Shown one piece after another: positions 57,814 through 64,000 of a DNA stretch of 64,000 nucleotides. Numbering within the stretch: the stretch's first letter is position 1; each line of letters starts with the position of its first letter. Source of the DNA: Siderastrea siderea (Eukaryota > Cnidaria > Anthozoa > Scleractinia > Rhizangiidae); assembly GCA_964030785.1 (NCBI GenBank), contig OZ034967.1, positions 66,675,413 to 66,739,412 on the forward strand, in the 5' to 3' direction. The notes beneath the pieces are model-generated. The model saw only the letters and a program-made list of their open reading frames with translations, was not told where the DNA came from and ran no database searches. The position numbers were made by a program, and so were the translations under genes.

Positions 57814-58350
57814 ATGTCAGCAACAAGTTGTCTTATGTGTGGTCTTAAAGGTACTGAGCTGAGGAATGTAGCTGGAATGCAAATATGCTCACAGTGTCGA
57901 TGGAAACGAGAACATAAATGCCTTGTAAAAGGCTGTACAACGCCAGCCTCCAAGGTGAAACTAAAAAATATACCAGGAAGGCTGGTGCAGGCAACGGAAG
58001 CTGTGAGGGGACAAATTTTCATGAAATTTGGCATGCCACCTCAATTAAAGCAGTGCTGCAAGTCTTGTTTTAGCAAACTCCACAGAGCAACTGCAGAATT
58101 TGCAACTTATTCTGTTCATGCAATAACTGGTCATGAAGTGGAAAACAAAAAAGGGAGGCCCACAGTAAATTATGAAAATGCTTCAACAAAAACTAAAAAG
58201 AGAATCGAAAAGAAGGCAACGGAATTATTGAACAAAACCATCATTAATCTCAAAGACAGTTACAATGAAATCTCTGGAGGTTGTGGTGAGGAACTACTAA
58301 ACCTCACTTTTCAAGCTGCCAACCTTCCAATAGCACAAACAAGGACTGAG
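57814..58350 (+). CDS. Transposase-like gene, exon 1 (zinc-binding N-terminus)
   Basis: The ATG at 57814 opens 179 codons rich in Cys pairs (CLMCGLKG, ICSQCRWKREHKCLVKGC, QCCKSCFSK), a multi-Cys zinc region. It ends in phase 0 at a donor GAG then GTAAAAG. Exon 2 at 61417 begins in the same phase after a CCACAG acceptor, giving a 954-residue product. The N-terminal zinc region would bind DNA. Confidence 0.65.
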
Positions 58351-61300
58351 GTAAAAGTACATATAATGCAATATCATTTAATATGAAGCTGCTTCTTAAA
58401 TGCTCTATTTTTGTCAGGGTCTCAAACTGAACCATCAACCAACCATCACCTCTGAGAAAAAATGGAAAAGAAAACAAACAATCCATTCCAGGGCCCCATA
58501 CTGAACAAACCAAACAAATAAATGACATTCAGATCAATCATTTTGGGTTCCATAGCTAGAATAGTTAGGGATCCAGGGACCATTAGACTGCTTCTTAACA
58601 TACATCTTTTCTTTTTACAAAAATTTAGTGTTTTTTTAACTACAGTTTTTTGGCTATTCAACAACTGTATTCAGTACAGTGGCCTGAAAAATTGCTTAAA
58701 ATTTTCATTACTGAAAAGCAAAGGTCTCACAAATTTCTAAATTAAGTATTATAATATTCCCCTTTCAAAAGAAATTGTTAAAAAACAAACAAAGGTGACC
58801 AAAATTTACCTTTAAAAGCTGAAACAAAGTTTCAGGAAGTAGGTTATTCAGAATATTATGCCTGTTTCAAGGTCATGTGATTTTGAGGTAATGTACCTGA
58901 AACTCGACACCACTAAGTTACTTTGACAGAGGACACAAAGTAAATTGCATGCTAAAATCTTGCCATGGCAACAGTTTTTCCTTCAGATCTCTTTCATGTG
59001 GGAATGACATTCCCCTTTTAGACTTAAAAAACTACATCCACTCCCTAATGGTTACTAGCAGAATAAAAATTTTAAATACATGTACATTGTACAATATGGC
59101 ACTGTTTGAGTTTTGAACTGGACAAATTTTTTGTCATTATAGAGTCACAAATGGTAACATTTACTTCAAAGCTGAAAGAGACTAGAGCCAAGAGTTGCCA
59201 TGGCAATATCATGACAGGGACAAGCTTTTGTCTTTTTTAACGAACAATTCTGGTGCTAAGTTTGAAGTACCTCAACCCATTCTTTCCAGAGAAATCTTAA
59301 TTTTGTGATTTGTCTCATTACTTTAATGACGCCATCGATTGTCTTATTTGTGTTACATAAATACTAGATTATCTCTGGAACAATAATACAAAAAGAAAAC
59401 CTCCACCCTTCCTCATTTTATTAGACCTTTCAAATAAGCCTTACTGGTTTGTCACCTCACAAGCACTTGAAAGAGATTCTTGCATGCATGTATTGGAAGT
59501 TTAAAGTTGATTTCCAGTCCGTACTGCGCAGGCTCAATGATTTGTTTTGGGTTTTTTGTTTTGAAAAACTACTTACATCATTTACAACTTTATGAAATGT
59601 ACCAATTCGTGACATCTTACATAAAGTGAAATTACAATTTTTGTCTCCCGCCATCATGGATGTGAGCTTTACTCGATGAAATTGAAGAAAGAGACATTTA
59701 GGTGGCCACGCGGCCAGGACAAGATAACATCTTGGTGTGTACATGCACTAGGTTTTGTTTACAGGAAACGGAAAGAAATGCCTGCCCGTGTCGTTGCCAG
59801 CAGTTGCCATCGAGGATGAGGAACCGCAAGCTTGTGCATGAACACACGGTGTGTTTTGCAGGAAGATTCTTCCGAAAGTGAGGAGGCCAGGGGGGGGATA
59901 GAAGCGAGGCCTGGGACCGAGAAACGATGTTCTCACAACTTGCAAAGCGGTCCAGTCAAAACGTGGACAGCGGTGTTCGTCATAAATAAATATTTCCGAT
60001 CGACGATCAACTCATTTGAAATAGTTTTCAGAATTTATCTGTATTTTGTCGGGGGAAAGTAAGCGGTGAGCAGCTAATCTCTCATGGAACTTACTGTCAG
60101 TTTCGTACAAGAGAATATTCGATGGAAGCGACATCGATGAAGACGCTTCTGTTTTCGCACTGTCTTGTTTGTTGCAGTGGCGAGTGGATCAGCTGCGAGC
60201 TGTACGGCAGTCACGTTTCGCTTATTTATACTTGGAGAACAGGTTTGCGACGAACGTTTCAAAGTTGAATGCTAGAACTAGATAATTCAACGTAAATATT
60301 AATAAACTTCTCACCGAGAGAAAGCGCTTGAACTATTCAGGATTTTATTTCTTGTACTTCGCGACGTAATTTTGGTCTTTGTCTATCGCTGAACTGATGC
60401 ATGTGATAAATAAAAATACTGTCAATGTTTATTTTTACATCTCATTCTGTAACGAATTGATAGCATGAGATGAGACAGTTATGGCTGTACTCGGTTTGCA
60501 TGTTTTCCTCCAGGGTGGTCTAAATAAATTGCAACGGGAAATGTGCCATAAAACATCGATGGAAATAAATTCAATCAAAACTTCGAAAAACTGCTATAAC
60601 CTAATGCATGGAAACAATACCTACGCACAAAATACGACCTTTATTGTCAATAATCCAGTTATGTGTTAACAAGATCATTTCACAGTTCAGTACTTTGAAC
60701 CCGATCCCACTTTTTAACCCAGCTTCAGAAAATTCTATCTCGTTCTATACAGTTGATCAGCACAGACTGGATTGATCGAAGCGCTACTGTTCTACTTTGC
60801 GACTAAAAAAACACCGAGAGTAAACTTTTGTCTTCATAAGAGGCAAAATGCACGAAAATATGATATAAGTGTAAAATACGATCAATTCGTCAATTACCTA
60901 AACGAAGGGACAAAACTTTGGCCGCCATAATTTTTTCCACTTCAGCGTCCGAGTTCCGTTGGAACATGCAACATCTGCGCACGCGTAGGAGGCATGTCCG
61001 CTGACCAGAACCTCACAGATTGCTTTGCAAGTTGTGAGAACATCGTTTGGATTTCATTTAAGAGAATGTATGGGAAGTTGCTTCCCCCCCCCTGGAGGAG
61101 GCATTTAAGTCTACTTTATTTTTCCCATGTGGAAAAATTTTTGTACAGCTCCAAACATGCACTCTATTTCATAAATTCTCTATGTTTTTCCTTACATTCC
61201 ATCATGTGAGGCTCACAAACACTTCAGGGCTGAGCCTGCACAATACAGACTGGAAATCAACTTTAAGAGCCAGATTTCAAACTGAATGTTCTAAATCCAC

Positions 61301-61416
61301 TGGGACCTTCACCTGTCTGATTCAAGGTTCATTTGTATTCTACTGTGTTAAATATTACAGCACAAACAAATCAAAATTGAGCCACAACCTGTGCTGTCAA
61401 TATATTGCTTCCACAG
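58351..61416. other. 3-kb intron of the transposase-like gene
   Basis: It holds inverted repeats (about 59509 with 61230; 59924 with 61018) around a central 1 kb, probably the remains of a transposon. No other gene is supported. Confidence 0.5.
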
Positions 61417-63744
61417 AGCATAGCAGACAGTAACATTGTAAAAGGACTCTCTGCAGCATACACTAATGCAAGGTCCTCACAAGAAAGAGTGCAAATTCTA
61501 AGTTCTGTGGCACCACATCTGGACAACAAGATCCTGAAGGAAAATTTCAGTTACATGAAAGATGGCCAGAAAATCTCCTGCACTTCATATGAAATAACAC
61601 AAGCTCGCCTTCACTACAGTCAGCATGGAGCAGCAGCAACTGCTTTAAAGGAGCAAGAAACACCAGCAATGCGCACCAGTTCAGAGCAGTTGGCCTTCTT
61701 GGTTGAGTTCTTGCACAGCCCAGAATGTACAGAGAGGTCCTCCTACAAAACAGCTGACTGCAGTGGGAAGAGAAAGTCGTGGCTCAGTGATATTCTTGGC
61801 GGTGGTACACAACCGGTTCTTCACCTAAAACACAATAAAGAAAAACTGTTCAGCATGTATAAAGAGAAATGTGAGGAAATGAGTGAGACACCCATTGGAC
61901 GGACTCTGTTCTACAATGGTTTAACAGCAGCAAATTTTCACCAGCTACAAGAAATGGCAGGCCTGTGTAACATTTGTACAGAGAGTGGTGCTGAAAACTT
62001 CGAAAATCTGAATAATTTAGCTGACAGAATAGAACTGCACTGGCTACAAAACAATGAGGGCAAATGCCCAATTTCTGACATAAAAGAAAGAGCTAAAAAC
62101 CTTAGGGGTTACCTGTTGAGTGATTTTTCAAATAACCTTAAAAGTCATGACGAATGTGCCAGTCACTGTATGGAATGGTGCCTAAGTGATGAGCCACAGT
62201 GTGGAAATAATCACAGTAACAATTGTTCAAACTGCAATGAACGATGGCAACTTATTGAAGATCTGGGTAGCACTGCAGATGAACTGAATTGCTCATCAGA
62301 AGAAAGAGACACTTTGAAGACAGAAGTTAGTATAATCGAAGATAACTTGTCCAAATACATAGCCCACCTTATAAGAGGAAAACATCAGCGAGACTGTTAC
62401 ATGAAAGAAGTGGCTGACCTAAAACCTGGCCACGCCATCGGTGTAAGCGACTACATGATGAAACTGATGTTCAGGCGGTTATACGAGCCCCAGAAAGAGT
62501 GGTTTGGGAAAAAGGGTGCATCTGTTCATGGGGTGATGTTTCTGTACAGAGAGGAGGAGGAAGGACCCATTTTGACAGAATACCATGACACCTTCAGTGA
62601 GACCGATGACACACAGAACTGGTTTTTTAGTGCTAGTTGTTTAGAAGAAAGTGTGAAAAACCTGAAATCTCTTCACCCTGAAATTAAATCCTTGTCTCTT
62701 TGGTCAGACAATGGACCACATTACAAAAATTCGAGCTTGATCATATGGTTGCAGAAATTTGAAGAGCTAACTGGAATTCAGCTTAAAAGATTTTCTAACT
62801 TTGAGGCTCAGAAAGGTAAAACTAAACTAGATAGCCACTATGCAACATTAAAGTTTGCACTACGACAGCATATGAAAGAAGGAAATAGTGTTCTATGTGG
62901 TGAAGATATAGTAGAGGGAACCAGGGGGAGGCTGAGGGGTACACATGTTTATCCCATTGAAATCAATAGAGGTGCTGAACCGCCATCAGCTAAAACTCTC
63001 ACCGGTATCTCTCAGTATGGAGACTTTGAATATACCACTGATGGAATTGTAATGAGAGAGAACACTGGAATAGGACATGGAAAACTCTACAATAATGATA
63101 CTCTTGAGAAACTCTCAAAGAGCAGCTTTAATACTACTGAAGCATCATCTGGATTTGACATTAACCATGCCAAGCAGGTTCCCAAATTGGGCCCAAAACT
63201 TCCAAAATCAAGGGCTAAGGTGGAAAAGGTCAAAAACAGCAAGAAAACTCAGGAAAGTCAAAATTCATTATGTGAATGTACAGATTGTGGAAAAAAGTTT
63301 CTGCGGACTGGAAACCTTCACAAACACAGACAGTCCAAGGCTTGCTCTTCTAAGAAAAAAGGGAAATCTGAAAACCTTCAATACATGCCTGGTAAAAATA
63401 GTTCTGCTATGCACACTGCACTACATAAAATCAAAGAGCAATCTGTTAAAAAACAACCAAAACAGATCTCTGAACAAAATCAAGAAAAGTTAGCTCTGGA
63501 GTTAAAAGGAAGTGCCCAAAGACGTGTAGCAAACAAAAGGAAAGCAACCAGGTTCACAGAGGAACAAAAACAAATCATGGACAGATGTTTTGATTCTGGT
63601 GCAAAGAGGAAAAGTGCACGGTACACACCGGCACAGTGTCAAAAAGAAATGGAAAGACAGATTGGCCCTGACAATGCTTTAAAAGAAAGTCAAATAAGGG
63701 CATATTTTAGTAGACGCCATGCAAAATTGTCAAAGGAGGAGTGA
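61417..63744 (+). CDS. Transposase-like gene, exon 2 (DDE-like core, C2H2 finger, homeodomain-like end)
   Basis: 775 codons after a CCACAG acceptor. The core has acidic motifs in order: GVSDYMMKLMFRRLY (about codon 344), LSLWSDNGPHYKNSSLI (about 430) and KTKLDSHYATLKFALR (about 468), which look like an RNase H-fold DDE/D transposase. A Cys/His-rich insert (CASHCMEWCLSDEPQC) precedes it. A C2H2 finger (CTDCGKKFLRTGNLHKHRQS) and a homeodomain-like C-terminus (RFTEEQKQIMDRCFDSG, then ESQIRAYFSRRHAKL) follow. The superfamily is not identified with confidence. The long clean frame suggests either a young element or a domesticated host gene. Confidence 0.65.
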   Translation, partial: SIADSNIVKGLSAAYTNARSSQERVQILSSVAPHLDNKILKENFSYMKDGQKISCTSYEITQARLHYSQHGAAATALKEQETPAMRTSSEQLAFLVEFLHSPECTERSSYKTADCSGKRKSWLSDILGGGTQPVLHLKHNKEKLFSMYKEKCEEMSETPIGRTLFYNGLTAANFHQLQEMAGLCNICTESGAENFENLNNLADRIELHWLQNNEGKCPISDIKERAKNLRGYLLSDFSNNLKSHDECASHCMEWCLSDEPQCGNNHSNNCSNCNERWQLIEDLGSTADELNCSSEERDTLKTEVSIIEDNLSKYIAHLIRGKHQRDCYMKEVADLKPGHAIGVSDYMMKLMFRRLYEPQKEWFGKKGASVHGVMFLYREEEEGPILTEYHDTFSETDDTQNWFFSASCLEESVKNLKSLHPEIKSLSLWSDNGPHYKNSSLIIWLQKFEELTGIQLKRFSNFEAQKGKTKLDSHYATLKFALRQHMKEGNSVLCGEDIVEGTRGRLRGTHVYPIEINRGAEPPSAKTLTGISQYGDFEYTTDGIVMRENTGIGHGKLYNNDTLEKLSKSSFNTTEASSGFDINHAKQVPKLGPKLPKSRAKVEKVKNSKKTQESQNSLCECTDCGKKFLRTGNLHKHRQSKACSSKKKGKSENLQYMPGKNSSAMHTALHKIKEQSVKKQPKQISEQNQEKLALELKGSAQRRVANKRKATRFTEEQKQIMDRCFDSGAKRKSARYTPAQCQKEMERQIGPDNALKESQIRAYFSRRHAKLSKEE

Positions 63745-64000
63745 TAACCTTAAGTCTTGATACATGTATGCAATACTGCAGCTGAGGTCTTAGCCTGTCA
63801 TGTACATGTAATTGTACATTGGCTGACATCAAAGAGGCATGGAAATTATGACCAGTGAATTTCAAAGCAAATGGCAGTCTGGATTTACAATTAATTTTTA
63901 GTAAAATTACTTTATGGGCAAAATCATGTGAAAGGATAATAACCTTTCGTTTCATTTTCTCTATATGCATATCTTTTCTGTTGCATCAAAAATTTAAGAA
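63745..64000. other. 3' flank of the transposase-like gene
   Basis: No gene. It may include the 3' untranslated region. Confidence 0.4.

Noticed and set aside
1..64000. Bacterial or phage origin of the window
   Set aside because: Chromodomains, AATAAA signals, splice sites, Ginger, Harbinger and Penelope elements indicate an animal genome.

Overview
The window looks like animal genomic DNA carrying large integrated DNA viruses. The right half has spliced-gene signals, spermine-oxidase-like paralogues and assorted eukaryotic transposons (Ginger, Harbinger-type MITE, Penelope). The left half is two Polinton/adintovirus-like elements, one inserted inside the other. The gene families resemble those I associate with cnidarians, so a coral or other anthozoan is my best guess; that is inference and not proven.

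Element A (outer; 1-10334 and 27514-32894, left end outside the window) is the more GC-rich one. In order it has an integrase with a chromodomain (partial), two tandem penton-like paralogues, small basic pX/mu-like core proteins, a double jelly-roll major capsid protein (frameshifted), an adenain-type protease, a tRNA-like Pol III unit, a packaging ATPase, a Gly/Arg-rich protein, a two-helix membrane protein, more basic proteins, a phospholipase A2 protein, a minus-strand repeat protein and a protein-primed family B DNA polymerase (broken). Most late genes are packed with start/stop overlaps of a few bases. Its right end can be placed at 32894 because a duplicated copy of the flanking host DNA at 41550 lacks the virus.

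Element B (inner; 10335-27513, AT-rich) is bounded by inverted repeats of 297 bp that read as identical, and it splits the minus-strand repeat gene of element A. It carries a VLTF3-like transcription factor, a collagen-tailed fibre, ATPase, penton-like protein, major capsid protein, pX-like protein, protease, DUF5679-PLA2 protein, integrase, DUF5754, two small zinc proteins and a 1328-residue protein that reads as PolB-like, SF1 helicase and GIY-YIG nuclease in one chain. Most B genes have a TAT(C/G)TAA-like motif 10-16 nt before the ATG, which recalls the late promoter of giant viruses and the virophage mavirus. Several structural genes of B carry single-base frameshifts, while the replication protein is open throughout.

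From 32895 on the DNA is host-like. A segment of about 2.9 kb with a spermine/polyamine-oxidase-like gene is present twice (32895-35855 and 41550-44557), and both copies are broken. Copy 1 was hit by a complete 2.75 kb Ginger transposon with a 4-bp target duplication. Further right are MITEs, a Penelope fragment, pieces of a RecQ-like helicase, a probable first exon of a membrane protein, and a two-exon gene (57814-63744) for a 954-residue transposase-like protein with C2H2 and homeodomain-like ends. About 5 kb between 47.3 and 52.4 kb holds nothing I can identify.
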